Positions 6,776 through 15,620 of a DNA stretch of 64,000 nucleotides are shown here, in pieces; position 1 is the first letter of the stretch; each line of letters begins with the position of its first letter. The stretch is from Thermohalobaculum xanthum (GTDB lineage: Bacteria; Pseudomonadota; Alphaproteobacteria; Rhodobacterales; Rhodobacteraceae). The position numbers and the translations under genes were made by a program. The stretch covers positions 1 to 64,000 of the forward strand of contig NZ_JAEHHL010000009.1 in assembly GCF_016623495.1 (NCBI RefSeq), given 5' to 3'. The notes under the pieces are model-generated. The model did not search any database. It saw nothing but the letters and a program-made list of their open reading frames with translations, and had not been told where the DNA came from.

Positions 6776-9700
6776 ATGTCGGACGGCGCTTGGGACTTCT
6801 GGATCGACCGTGGCGGCACCTTCACCGACGTTGTCGCGCGCGAGCCGGGAGGGCGGCTGAGCACCCGCAAGCTCCTGTCCGAGAACCCCGAACAGTATCC
6901 CGACGCGGCACTGCACGCGATTCGCGGCTTTCTCGGGCTCGGCCCCGACGCGCCGATTCCCCCTGCGCGAATCGGTCGCGTCAAGATGGGCACCACGGTC
7001 GCGACCAACGCGCTGCTCGAGCGCAAGGGCGCGCCAACGGTGCTGGTGACCACCCGCGGCCTCGGGCAGCAGCTGCGCCTGGCCTACCAGAACCGCCCCG
7101 ACCTCTTCGCCCGCCACATCGTCCTGCCCGAGATGCTGCACAGCCGGACCATCGAGGCCGACGAGCGCATCCGCGCCGACGGGACGGTCGAGCGCGCGCT
7201 CGACGAGGCGCGCCTGCGCGCCGACCTCGAGGCCGCCCATGACGCGGGCTTTCGCGCGGTCGCGATCGTCTTCGTGCATGGCTACCGCCACCAGGCGCAC
7301 GAGGCCCGCGCGGCGGCGATCGCGCGCGAGATCGGCTTCCCGCAGGTCTCGGCCAGCCACGAGGTCTCGCCGCTGATGAAGATGGTCAGCCGCGGCGACA
7401 CGACCGTGGTCGACGCCTATCTCAGCCCGATCCTGCGCGCCTATGTCGACCGCGTGGCGTCGGCATTCGAGGGCGCGGACGAGGCCCACGACCTCGGCTC
7501 CAGGCTGATGTTCATGCAGTCCTCGGGCGGGCTCACCGATGCACGCTTCTTCCAGGGCAAGGACGCCATCCTCTCGGGCCCGGCCGGTGGCGTCGTCGGT
7601 TGCACCCGCACGGCCGAGATCGCGGGCTTCGGCAAGGTGATCGGCTTCGACATGGGCGGCACCTCGACCGATGTCTGCCACTACGCCGGCGAGTACGAGC
7701 GCGTGCTCAACACCATGGTCGCGGGCGTGCGCATCACCGCGCCGATGATGAACATCCACACCGTCGCGGCGGGGGGCGGATCGCTCCTGCAGTTCGACGG
7801 CACGCGGCTTCGCGTCGGGCCGGAAAGCGCCGGCGCCAATCCCGGCCCCGCCTGCTACGGCCGAGGCGGGCCGCTGGCGGTGACGGACGCGAATGTCCTG
7901 ACCGGCAAGCTGCGCCCCGAGTTCTTCCCCGCGATCTTCGGCCCGAATGCCGACCGCCCGCTGGATGCCGAGGCGACGCGGGCGAAGTTCGACGAGCTGG
8001 CCGCGAGCGTCGGCAAGACGTCCGAGGAGATCGCCGACGGCTTCCTCAGGATCGCCGTCGAGAACATGGCCAACGCGATCAAGAAGATCAGCGTCCAGCA
8101 AGGCCATGACGTGACGGAATACTGCCTCGCGGTCTTCGGCGGCGCCGGCGCGCAGCACGCCTGCCTGATCGCTGACGTGCTGGGGATGGAGACCTGCCTT
8201 GTCCACCCGATGGCGTCACTGCTCTCGGCCTATGGCATGGGGCTCGCCGACATCCGCGCGAGCCGCCAGCAGGCGGTCGAGGCGGTGCTGACGGACGGGT
8301 CCCGCCTGCAGGCGGCGGTCGATCTCGACCGGCTGGGCTCGGACGCGCTGTCGGAAGTCGAGAAGCAGGGCGTCGCCCAGGGCCAGATCCGCCTCGTGCA
8401 GACGGCGATGCTCAAGGTCAAGGGCACCGACACGGCGCTCCCCATCCCCTTCGGGACGGTGGCCGAGATGCGCACGGCCTTCCGCGAGGCGCACCGCGCC
8501 CGGTTCGGCTTCGACGCGGGCGAGACGGACCTTGTGATCGAGGCCGTCTCGGCCGAGGCGATCGGCGCCGCCGCCGACCTTGCCGAGGCGAAGGTCGCAA
8601 CCGCCGAGCGCCCCGAGGTCGCCTTCGAGACCGCAAAGACCGCCCCCTTCTACAGCCAGGGCGCGTGGCACGAGGCCCGCTTCGTGCGGCGCGAGGCGAT
8701 GCGCCCCGGCGACCGCCTCACCGGCCCCGCCGTGCTGGTCGAGCCGCATACCTCGATCGTGATCGAGCCCGGCTGGCAGGCGCGGATCACCGAACACGAC
8801 CACGTCGTGCTCCACCGCATCGCGCCGCGCGAGGGCGTGGCCGTCGGCACCCAGGCCGACCCGGTGATGCTCGAAGTGTTCAACAACCTCTACATGTCGA
8901 TCGCCGAGCAGATGGGCGCGGTGCTCGAGAACACCGCGGCCTCGGTCACCATCAAGGAACGGCTCGACTTCTCCTGCGCCGTCTTCGACGCCGCGGGCGA
9001 TCTCATCGCCAACGCGCCGCACATGCCGGTGCATCTGGGCTCGATGGCGGCCTCGGTCCGCACCGTGATCGCGCAGAACCCCGACATGCGCCCCGGCGAC
9101 GTCTTCGTGCTGAACGCGCCCTACAATGGCGGCACGCATCTGCCCGACATCACCGTGGTCACGCCCGTCTGGAACGACGCCGGCACCGAAGTGCTGTTCT
9201 ACACCTCGGCCCGCGGCCACCACACCGATGTCGGCGGCCTCACCCCCGGCTCGATGCCGCCCGACAGCCGGGTGGTCGAGGACGAGGGCGTGCTGATCGA
9301 CAACTTCCTGCTGGTCGACGGGCCCACGGGTCGCTTCCGCGAGGCCGAGATGCGCGCGTTGCTGACCGGCGCGAAGTACCCCGCGCGCGCGCCGGACATC
9401 AACATTGCCGATCTCAAGGCACAGGTCGCCTCGTGCGAGAAGGGGGTGCTCGAACTGCGCCGCATGGTCGATCATTTCGGCCTCGACGTGGTGCGCGCCT
9501 ACATGGGCCACGTCCAGGACAACGCCGAGGAACTGGTGCGCCAGCGCATCGAGGCGCTGAAGGATTCCGAGTTCGTCTACGAGATGGACCCGGGCTTCGA
9601 CGGCGAGCCGCGGCAGATCCGCGTCAAGATCACGGTCGACCGCGCCGCGCGCTCGGCCACGGTCGACTTCACCGGCACGACGGCTCAGCTTCGCACCAAC

Positions 9701-10417
9701 TACAACGCGCCCGAGCCGGTGACGCGCGCCGCCGTGCTCTATGTCTTCCGCTGCCTCGTCGACGACGCGATCCCGATGAACGAAGGGGTGATGAAGCCGC
9801 TCGAAGTGATCCTGCCCAAGGGCACGATGCTCAGCCCCGAATACCCCGCGGCGGTGATCGCGGGCAACGTCGAGACCAGCCAGGCCGTGACCTCGGCGCT
9901 GTTCCTTGCGCTCGGCGTGCAGGCGGCGGCGCAGTCGACCATGAACAACACCACCTGGGGCAACGCGAAGTACCAGTATTACGAGACGATCTGCGGCGGC
10001 TCGGGCGCGGGCGTGCTGAACGACGGCACGGGGCATCCGGGCACCTCGGGCGTGCACACCCACATGACCAATTCGCGCCTCACCGACCCCGAGGTGCTGG
10101 AATGGCGCTTTCCCGTCGTGCTCGAGGAATTCGCCATCCGCGAGGGCACCGGCGGCCTGGGCAAGTGCCGCGGCGGCGACGGCGTGAGCCGGCGGATCCG
10201 CTTCCTCGAGGACATGACCATCGCGATCCTGTCGGGCCACCGGGTGGTGCCGCCACCGGGCCTCGACGGGGGCGCGCCGGGGGCGCTTGGGCGCAGCCGC
10301 ATCCTGCGCGCGGATGGCACCGAGGAGGTGCTCAAATCCGCCGACAAGCGCGAGATGCAGGCGGGCGACACCTGGATGCTGGAGACCCCGGGCGGCGGCG
10401 GCTGGGGGCGGGCATGA
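6776..10417 (+). CDS. hydantoinase/5-oxoprolinase family protein (HyuA-HyuB fusion)
   Basis: A 1213-residue fused enzyme of the hydantoinase/oxoprolinase family, which couples ATP hydrolysis to opening of cyclic amides such as 5-oxoproline. The HyuA half (about 1-700) has an actin-like ATPase fold with DFWIDRGGTFTDVV at the start, MGTTVATNALLERKG, and GFDMGGTSTDVCHY. The HyuB half (about 700-1213) starts at VMLEVFNNLYMSIAEQMGA and includes ANAPHMPVHLGSM, LNAPYNGGTHLPDITVVTP and the terminal MLETPGGGGWG. Fusion and length match 5-oxoprolinases of bacteria and eukaryotes. The ATG at 6776 was chosen because the protein family begins just after it; an in-frame ATG at 6731 adds an unrelated tail. 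No dedicated transporter is adjacent. Confidence 0.93.
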   Translation: MSDGAWDFWIDRGGTFTDVVAREPGGRLSTRKLLSENPEQYPDAALHAIRGFLGLGPDAPIPPARIGRVKMGTTVATNALLERKGAPTVLVTTRGLGQQLRLAYQNRPDLFARHIVLPEMLHSRTIEADERIRADGTVERALDEARLRADLEAAHDAGFRAVAIVFVHGYRHQAHEARAAAIAREIGFPQVSASHEVSPLMKMVSRGDTTVVDAYLSPILRAYVDRVASAFEGADEAHDLGSRLMFMQSSGGLTDARFFQGKDAILSGPAGGVVGCTRTAEIAGFGKVIGFDMGGTSTDVCHYAGEYERVLNTMVAGVRITAPMMNIHTVAAGGGSLLQFDGTRLRVGPESAGANPGPACYGRGGPLAVTDANVLTGKLRPEFFPAIFGPNADRPLDAEATRAKFDELAASVGKTSEEIADGFLRIAVENMANAIKKISVQQGHDVTEYCLAVFGGAGAQHACLIADVLGMETCLVHPMASLLSAYGMGLADIRASRQQAVEAVLTDGSRLQAAVDLDRLGSDALSEVEKQGVAQGQIRLVQTAMLKVKGTDTALPIPFGTVAEMRTAFREAHRARFGFDAGETDLVIEAVSAEAIGAAADLAEAKVATAERPEVAFETAKTAPFYSQGAWHEARFVRREAMRPGDRLTGPAVLVEPHTSIVIEPGWQARITEHDHVVLHRIAPREGVAVGTQADPVMLEVFNNLYMSIAEQMGAVLENTAASVTIKERLDFSCAVFDAAGDLIANAPHMPVHLGSMAASVRTVIAQNPDMRPGDVFVLNAPYNGGTHLPDITVVTPVWNDAGTEVLFYTSARGHHTDVGGLTPGSMPPDSRVVEDEGVLIDNFLLVDGPTGRFREAEMRALLTGAKYPARAPDINIADLKAQVASCEKGVLELRRMVDHFGLDVVRAYMGHVQDNAEELVRQRIEALKDSEFVYEMDPGFDGEPRQIRVKITVDRAARSATVDFTGTTAQLRTNYNAPEPVTRAAVLYVFRCLVDDAIPMNEGVMKPLEVILPKGTMLSPEYPAAVIAGNVETSQAVTSALFLALGVQAAAQSTMNNTTWGNAKYQYYETICGGSGAGVLNDGTGHPGTSGVHTHMTNSRLTDPEVLEWRFPVVLEEFAIREGTGGLGKCRGGDGVSRRIRFLEDMTIAILSGHRVVPPPGLDGGAPGALGRSRILRADGTEEVLKSADKREMQAGDTWMLETPGGGGWGRA

Positions 10418-10473
10418 GCCGCGCCGCGCACTCGGTCATGGCCGCAGCCGGCGATCCGCGGTAAGGCTGGCGC

Positions 10474-10692
10474 ATGATCGGCAACATCGTCATCGCCATC
10501 GGCATCGCAATCGCGCTCGCGGGCATCGCCATGCTCGTGCGCTGCATCCAGCGCGCCTCGCGCATCCGCGCCTCGCAGTTCGAGCCCGGCGCGCTCGAGG
10601 CCGAACTGCGCCGGCTGATCCTGATGAACGGCGCCGCCGTCGGCATCGGCTTCTTCGGCCTCGCGGTCATGGTCGTGGGCATGGTGGTCTGA
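10474..10692 (+). CDS. small membrane protein, 72 residues, two hydrophobic segments
   Basis: Unrecognised. Two hydrophobic stretches are clear: residues 3-22 (GNIVIAIGIAIALAGIAMLV) and 52-72 (GAAVGIGFFGLAVMVVGMVV). They are joined by a charged helix-like linker RIRASQFEPGALEAELRRL. A hairpin topology with both ends on the same side of the inner membrane is likely. It lies 56 nt after the oxoprolinase gene and 5 nt before the MOSC gene on the same strand, so it is probably co-transcribed with the latter. Confidence 0.7.
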   Translation: MIGNIVIAIGIAIALAGIAMLVRCIQRASRIRASQFEPGALEAELRRLILMNGAAVGIGFFGLAVMVVGMVV

Positions 10693-10697
10693 GCGTT

Positions 10698-11177
10698 ATG
10701 CAGCCGGACAGCCCCCTGGGCGCGCTGGTCGCGCGTATCGCGGGCCCCGGCGAGGTCCGCTGGATTGGTCTGCGCCCCGGCCGCCGCATGCCGGTCCAGG
10801 CGGTCGAGCGGGCAGCCATCGCGCTCGACGGCCTCGCCGGCGACCACCGGGCCAGCCCCGGCAAGCGCGCCGTCACCCTGATCCAGTGGGAGCACCTGCC
10901 GGTCATCGCGGCGCTTGCACGCCACGACCAGGTCGACCCCGCGCTGCTTCGGCGCAACATCGCGGTGGCGGGCGTCAACCTCCTCGGCCTGCGCAACCGC
11001 GCGTTCCGCATCGGCACCGCGGTGCTGCGCGGCAGCGGTCTTTGCGCGCCATGCTCGCGGATGGAGGAAGTGCTGGGCCCCGGCGGCTACGCGGCCGTAC
11101 GCGGCCATGGCGGGATCACCGCCGAGGTGGTCGAGCCCGGAGAGATGGCGCCCGGCGACGCCGTGACGCCCGTCTGA
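10698..11177 (+). CDS. MOSC domain-containing protein
   Basis: A 159-residue protein made of little more than a MOSC domain, the sulfur-carrier fold found at the C-terminus of molybdenum cofactor sulfurases and in YiiM/mARC-type proteins. Visible features are VERAAIALDGLAGDHRASPG near the N-terminus, VTLIQWEHLPVI, LLRRNIAVAGVNL, and the conserved cysteine in SGLCAPCSRMEE followed by VRGHGGI. No mARC N-terminal barrel is present. Stand-alone MOSC proteins are linked to sulfur or molybdenum chemistry, but this one's substrate is not known. Only 5 nt separate it from the small membrane gene upstream, and it converges with an SDR gene. Confidence 0.88.
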   Translation: MQPDSPLGALVARIAGPGEVRWIGLRPGRRMPVQAVERAAIALDGLAGDHRASPGKRAVTLIQWEHLPVIAALARHDQVDPALLRRNIAVAGVNLLGLRNRAFRIGTAVLRGSGLCAPCSRMEEVLGPGGYAAVRGHGGITAEVVEPGEMAPGDAVTPV

Positions 11178-11198
11178 ACGGTTCCGGCCGCGCCGCCG

Positions 11199-11894
11199 TC
11201 AGAACCGCTCGACCCAGGGCCTGAGCTCGATCTCCCAGGCCCAGCAGCTGCGGTCTTGGTCGAGGAAGTCGCAGTAGCTCGCGGCGATCGCGTCGGGGTC
11301 GAGCATCGAGTCGGGCGCATCCGCGGGCTCCGCGCGCCCGGGATTGCGGATGCCGCCATCGATCACGAAATGGCCGACATGGATCCCCTTGGGATGCAGC
11401 TCGCGCGCCATCGACTGCGCGAGGCCCCGCAGCGCGAACTTGCCCATCGCGAAGGGCGCCGATTGCGCGTAGCCCTTCACCCCCGCCGAGGCGCCGGTGA
11501 AGAGGATCGCGCCGCGCCCCTCGCGCTCCATCCGGATCGCGGCCTCGCGCGCGACGTAGAAGGCGCCCAGCGCGGTGACGCCGACCGCGTGCGCCACCGC
11601 CGCGGGATCGAGCGTGGCGAGCGGCCCGCGCACCCGGGCCGAGGGGTTGTAGACGACCACGTCCGGCGCGCCCTCGCGATCGAGCGCCTCGAAGAGCGCA
11701 GCCACCGACCCGGCATCCGCCGCGTCGCAGCCATGCGCCCGCGCCCCGGTCTCGGCCGCCAGCGCGCCCAGCTTGTCGACCCCGCGCGCGGCCAGGCTCA
11801 CGCGCATCCCCCGCCCGGCGAAGGCGCGCGCCAGCGACGCCGACAGCCCTGTCCCCGCGCCCATGATCAGCGCATGCCCGTAAGTGTCTCGCAT
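11199..11894 (-). CDS. short-chain dehydrogenase-like protein lacking the catalytic Tyr
   Basis: A 231-residue Rossmann-fold SDR protein. The nucleotide motif is GAGTGLS (Gly12, 14, 16), the usual NNAG is NPSA (residues 83-86), and Ser136 of the active site is present. The catalytic tyrosine is replaced by phenylalanine: the YxxxK box reads FAMGK (Phe148, Lys152). This matches the SDR_c10 subgroup, known for Phe in place of Tyr and an imperfect Gly motif, so a standard dehydrogenase reaction is doubtful. The ATG at 11892-11894 has GGAG upstream and starts directly at the Rossmann strand; an upstream extension is low-complexity. Minus-strand neighbour of the channel gene, 134 nt apart. Confidence 0.88.
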   Translation of the reverse strand: MRDTYGHALIMGAGTGLSASLARAFAGRGMRVSLAARGVDKLGALAAETGARAHGCDAADAGSVAALFEALDREGAPDVVVYNPSARVRGPLATLDPAAVAHAVGVTALGAFYVAREAAIRMEREGRGAILFTGASAGVKGYAQSAPFAMGKFALRGLAQSMARELHPKGIHVGHFVIDGGIRNPGRAEPADAPDSMLDPDAIAASYCDFLDQDRSCWAWEIELRPWVERF

Positions 11895-12028
11895 CGTCCG
11901 GTCTCCGTCTTCGGCTGGCGCGCCGGCCGCGCCGCCGCGCAGCATAGACAGATGCGCGGGCCACGTCAGGACGACGCGATCCGCAACTTCGCGTGATCCG
12001 GCGGCCGATCTGGCCGCAGCCGCATCGA

Positions 12029-12805
12029 TCAGACGCTGCCTTCGGTCTCGATGCGGATCGGCGCGCCGCAATGCTTGCAGTGCACCGCATCGGGATCGTG
12101 CAGCAGCAGCCCGCAGCGCTCGCAGGGCTGGCGCACCTTCGCGGGGCGGAACATGACCTGTGCCAGCCGCAGGAACAGCGTCACCCCGAAGATCATCACG
12201 CCGACCGACAGCATGCGCCCCATCGTCCCGGTCAGCGTGATGTCGCCGAAGCCGGTAGTGGTCAGCGTGGTCACGGTGAAGTAGAGCGCGTCGGCATAGT
12301 TCCGGATCTGCGGATTGACGCCATATTGCAGCGTGTAGATCAGCCCTGTCGTCACGAACAGGAAGACCGCGAGGTTGATCGTCGCGAGGATCACCTCTTC
12401 GTGACTGCGGAAATAGGGGAAATCCTGCCGCAGCCGGACCAGCAGCTGGTAGGTGTGCAAGAGCCTCAGCGTGCGCAGGATGCGCAGGAAGCCGAAACCC
12501 TCGCCCGCGATCGGCGCGAGGAACGAGACCACGGCGACCAGGTCGGCCCAGTTCGTCGGCCGCAGGAAGAAGCGCGACCTTTGCGGATCGGTCATCAGCC
12601 GCGCGAGGAAATCCGTCAGAATGACAACCCCCAGCACCACGTCGATGGCCTCGACCAGCGCGGTATGCGTGAAGAACGAGGTGACGATGACGAAGATGAT
12701 GGTCGAGAGGTCGAAGATCAGCAGGCCATAGCGGAAGCGATGCGCCGCCGCCGTGTTCGAATGGTAAAGCGTTCTCAGTCGTGCCAGCACCGCCGCGCCC
12801 GTCAT
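12029..12805 (-). CDS. voltage-gated-type potassium channel with C-terminal zinc ribbon
   Basis: A 258-residue inner-membrane ion channel subunit. It has a six-segment voltage-gated-like layout: S1 near GLLIFDLSTIIFVIVTSFF, S2 near AIDVVLGVVILTDFLARLM, S3, an Arg-containing S4-like helix (FLRILRTLRLLHTYQLLVRL), S5 near INLAVFLFVTTGLIYTLQ, the pore with selectivity filter TTTGFGDI, and S6. The cytoplasmic tail ends in a small zinc ribbon, CERCG ... CKHCG. TGFGD predicts K+ selectivity. Several S4 arginines sit at three-residue spacing, but whether the protein truly senses voltage is unknown. The ATG at 12803-12805 follows closely after a GGAGGA. Confidence 0.9.
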   Translation of the reverse strand: MTGAAVLARLRTLYHSNTAAAHRFRYGLLIFDLSTIIFVIVTSFFTHTALVEAIDVVLGVVILTDFLARLMTDPQRSRFFLRPTNWADLVAVVSFLAPIAGEGFGFLRILRTLRLLHTYQLLVRLRQDFPYFRSHEEVILATINLAVFLFVTTGLIYTLQYGVNPQIRNYADALYFTVTTLTTTGFGDITLTGTMGRMLSVGVMIFGVTLFLRLAQVMFRPAKVRQPCERCGLLLHDPDAVHCKHCGAPIRIETEGSV

Positions 12806-12863
12806 TCCTCCGCCGGCTCCCGCCCGGCTTCGGGTCCGGCGCCGGGATGGGGCGAGGTTACCG

Positions 12864-13289
12864 TCATTCAGGCAACCGCACGACGCCGTTCTCGTCGAGC
12901 GGAAAGCCCGGGTTCCAGGCGACCTCCCACAGATTGCCGTCGGGATCGCGGAAATACCCCGAATAGCCGCCCCAGAACGCCTCCTCGGCCGGTTTGACGA
13001 TCTCGCCCCCCGCCGACCGGACCTCCTTGAGAACGGCGTCTACCTCGTCCCTCGACCGCGTGTTGTAGGCAATGGCGAAACCGCCGAAGCCGTCGCCGCC
13101 CGGGGCGATGCCGGCCTCCCTGGCAAGGTCGGCCCGGGGATAGAGCGCGAGCGCGCAGCCGCCGCACTGGAAGAACGAGACCCCCTCGGCCGCCCGGACT
13201 GACCGCCGCCAGCCCAGCCGCTCGTAGAAGCGGGTGCACTTCTCGAGGTCCTGCACGCCGAGCGTGACGAGCGTGAAACGTTGTTCCAT
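12864..13289 (-). CDS. VOC (glyoxalase/bleomycin resistance) family protein
   Basis: A 141-residue vicinal-oxygen-chelate fold protein with two beta-alpha-beta-beta-beta modules. It opens with FTLVTLGVQDLEKCTRFYERLGW and ends with YSGYFRDPDGNLWEVAWNPGF, the last containing the conserved metal-ligand Glu. Members of this family are glyoxalases, dioxygenases or antibiotic-binding proteins; the sequence alone does not say which. Transcribed alone on the minus strand, 58 nt upstream of the channel gene. Confidence 0.88.
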   Translation of the reverse strand: MEQRFTLVTLGVQDLEKCTRFYERLGWRRSVRAAEGVSFFQCGGCALALYPRADLAREAGIAPGGDGFGGFAIAYNTRSRDEVDAVLKEVRSAGGEIVKPAEEAFWGGYSGYFRDPDGNLWEVAWNPGFPLDENGVVRLPE

Positions 13290-13471
13290 GCCAGCAGGTT
13301 ACCAGAGCGCAAGGGACGGCGTCACCCGCTGTTGCGCCCGGCGGGCCGCTCCTGCCCGGATATTGCGCGCCATTCGGGGCCGGGGGGCTTCTCGCGCGAT
13401 TTGACGCCCCCTCGCCCGCGACCACCGGCGTCTTCGAGGACGATCGCGGCACGCCGATCCCGTTCTGAGGC

Positions 13472-14245
13472 CTAGACCCCGCCCGCGACGTCCAGCGCGT
13501 CCAGCGTCGCGGCCAGAAGCGCAAGCTCGCGTGGCTCGGAAAAGCGGTGATCCGCGCCCTTGACCAGCGTGAGCTGCGCATCCGCGCAGTCGACGTGATC
13601 GAGCAGCCGCAGCGCGACCTCGGGCGGCACGTCGGTGTCGGCGGTGCCCTGCAACAGCCGCAGCGGGAAGGGCAGCACCAGCGGCGCACGCAGCACCAGC
13701 TGCTGGCGCCCCTCCTCGATCAGGCGGCGCGTGATTACATAGGGCTCGTCCGAGTAGTCCGAGGGTAGCTCGACCCGCCCGTTGCGCGCCAACGCCTCGC
13801 GCTGGGCCGCGTCGAAGCCCGCCCACATCGAATCCTCGGTGAAGTCGGGGGCCGCGGCGATCCCCACCAGCGCCGCCACGCGCTCGGGCATCCGCCGCGC
13901 CAGCAGAAGCGCGATCCAGCCGCCCATCGACGAGCCCACCAGGACCTGCGGCCCCTCGGTCAGGCGCATGACCGCCTCGGCCGCGTCGTCGGCCCAGTCG
14001 CCAATCGCCCCGTCGAGAAAGTCGCCCGAGCTCGCACCATGCCCGCGATAGTCGAAGCGCAGGAATGCCCGCCCGCGCTCGCGCGCCCAGTCCTCGAGGA
14101 AGGTGGCCTTGGTGCCGGTCATGTCCGAGCGGAAGCCGCCGAGGAAAACCACGCCCGGCGCGTCTTTGCCTGTCGCCCGCGCGTGGCTCCTGTGATAAGC
14201 GAGCCTTCGGTCTGGTGAGATCTCAAGCAGGTCCGGAGCATTCAT
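13472..14245 (-). CDS. alpha/beta hydrolase
   Basis: A 257-residue alpha/beta hydrolase. The oxyanion region is VVFLGGFRSDMTG, the nucleophile elbow is LVGSSMGGWIAL (GxSxG with the central Ser), the acid is in LLQGTADTDVPPEVAL, and the catalytic His is in VKGADHRFSEPREL. This resembles the small carboxylesterase/peptidase-like group related to the human ABHD10 thioesterase. The start ATG occupies 14243-14245 and overlaps the start codon of the divergent glycosyltransferase gene within one CATG. GGAGG lies 11 nt upstream. Earlier in-frame ATGs would push the start into the neighbour's coding region. Confidence 0.9.
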   Translation of the reverse strand: MNAPDLLEISPDRRLAYHRSHARATGKDAPGVVFLGGFRSDMTGTKATFLEDWARERGRAFLRFDYRGHGASSGDFLDGAIGDWADDAAEAVMRLTEGPQVLVGSSMGGWIALLLARRMPERVAALVGIAAAPDFTEDSMWAGFDAAQREALARNGRVELPSDYSDEPYVITRRLIEEGRQQLVLRAPLVLPFPLRLLQGTADTDVPPEVALRLLDHVDCADAQLTLVKGADHRFSEPRELALLAATLDALDVAGGV

Positions 14246-15476
14246 GTCCGCGTCGTCCTCCAACATCGGCAGCATTGCCGGGGACAATAGACGCCCTGAC
14301 CGTCCGGCGACAGTTCCGCATCCGCTCACCATCCTGCAGGTCGTGCCCCGGCTGGGCATCGGCGGGGTCGAGCGCGGCACGGTCGAGATCGCCGAGGGCA
14401 TCGTGCAGGCCGGCGGCCGCGCGATCATCGCGACCGAGGGCGGCCAGCTCGCGCAGAAGGCGCTGCGGGCGGGGGCCGAGATCGTGACGATGAACGCCGC
14501 CACCAAGAACCCGCTCAACATCTGGCAGAACGCGGGCGTGCTCGAGCGCCTGATCCGTGCCGAGGGCATCGACCTCGTCCATGCCCGTTCGCGCGCGCCG
14601 GCCTGGTCGGCGAAATGGGCGGCCGAGCGCTGCCGGGTGCCCTTCGTGACCACCTATCACGGCGCCTACAGCGAGGGCTTCCCGCTCAAGCGCTTCTACA
14701 ACGCGGTCATGGCCCGCGGCCGGCCAGTGATCGCGATCTCGGAATTCATCCGCGACCTGGTGATCGCGCGTCACAGGGTGGACCCCGCCGACATCGTCGT
14801 GATCCCGCGCGGCGCGGACACGGCCGTCTTCTCCGAGGACATGGTGTCGAACGAGCGCGCGGCGGCGCTGGCCGATGCCTGGGGCCTGCTCGACGACACC
14901 CGGCCGATCGTGATGCTGCCCGGCCGCCTGACGCGCTGGAAAGGGGCCGAGACGCTGATCGACGCCGCCGCGATCCTGCACGAGCGCCGCGGCGAGCCCG
15001 ATTTCCTCATCCTGATCGTTGGCGATGACGGCGGCTCGGGCTTCGAGCTCAAGTTGCGCCGTCGGATCGAGGCGGCCGGGGTGGGCGACTTCGTCTATCT
15101 CACCGGCGCAACCTCGGACATGGCGGCAGCGCTCAAGCTCGCCTCGGTCGTGATCTCGGCCTCGATCGAGCCCGAGGCCTTCGGCCGCGTCGCCGTCGAG
15201 GCGCAGGCGATGAGCCGCCCCGTCATTGCCACCGATCACGGCGGCGCGCGCGAGACGGTGGTGCATGGCGAGACCGGCTGGCTCTACCCGCCGGGCGACG
15301 CGGCGGCGCTGGCCGCGGCGATCGAGCTTGCGCTCTCGCTCGACCCGTCGGCGCGGGCGCATATGGGGATGCAGGCCAAGGCGCGCATCCGCGCCCGCTA
15401 CACCGTGGCCTCGATGCGCCGCGCCACGCTCAGCGTCTACGAGCGCGCAACGGGCCGGCTTTTCTCCGAGGCTTGA
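14244..15476 (+). CDS. glycosyltransferase family 4 protein
   Basis: A 410-residue GT-B fold glycosyltransferase. The N-terminal acceptor domain starts LTILQVVPRLGIGGVERGT after a 27-residue Ser/Pro-rich leader. The C-terminal nucleotide-sugar domain begins VMLPGRLTRWKGAETLIDAA and contains the family E-x7-E type motif in EPEAFGRVAVEAQAMSRPVIA, followed by GGARETVVHGETGWLYPPGD. This layout is typical of LPS or exopolysaccharide transferases of the GT4 family, acting at the cytoplasmic face of the membrane; donor and acceptor are unknown. ATG at 14244-14246 has GGAG at 14235-14238, 5 nt upstream. Other polysaccharide genes are absent, so it may belong to core-oligosaccharide synthesis. Confidence 0.92.
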   Translation: MSASSSNIGSIAGDNRRPDRPATVPHPLTILQVVPRLGIGGVERGTVEIAEGIVQAGGRAIIATEGGQLAQKALRAGAEIVTMNAATKNPLNIWQNAGVLERLIRAEGIDLVHARSRAPAWSAKWAAERCRVPFVTTYHGAYSEGFPLKRFYNAVMARGRPVIAISEFIRDLVIARHRVDPADIVVIPRGADTAVFSEDMVSNERAAALADAWGLLDDTRPIVMLPGRLTRWKGAETLIDAAAILHERRGEPDFLILIVGDDGGSGFELKLRRRIEAAGVGDFVYLTGATSDMAAALKLASVVISASIEPEAFGRVAVEAQAMSRPVIATDHGGARETVVHGETGWLYPPGDAAALAAAIELALSLDPSARAHMGMQAKARIRARYTVASMRRATLSVYERATGRLFSEA

Positions 15477-15620
15477 GCCCCCTTGCCGACGGGGCCGGGG
15501 TGCGCGGCCCAAGGGCGCGGGCGGCGGCGCTTGACTTCATCGCCCGCCGTAAACGATGGTGCGCGCGATTTTCGGGCCCGCACCCCGCGCGCGCCCACCC
15601 ATCCACCACGGGGAAGACCG

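Noticed and set aside
8216-10240. A 674-codon open frame antisense to the HyuB half of the oxoprolinase gene
   Set aside because: It is an antisense shadow rich in Arg, Gly and Ala; the plus-strand gene matches a known family along its whole length.
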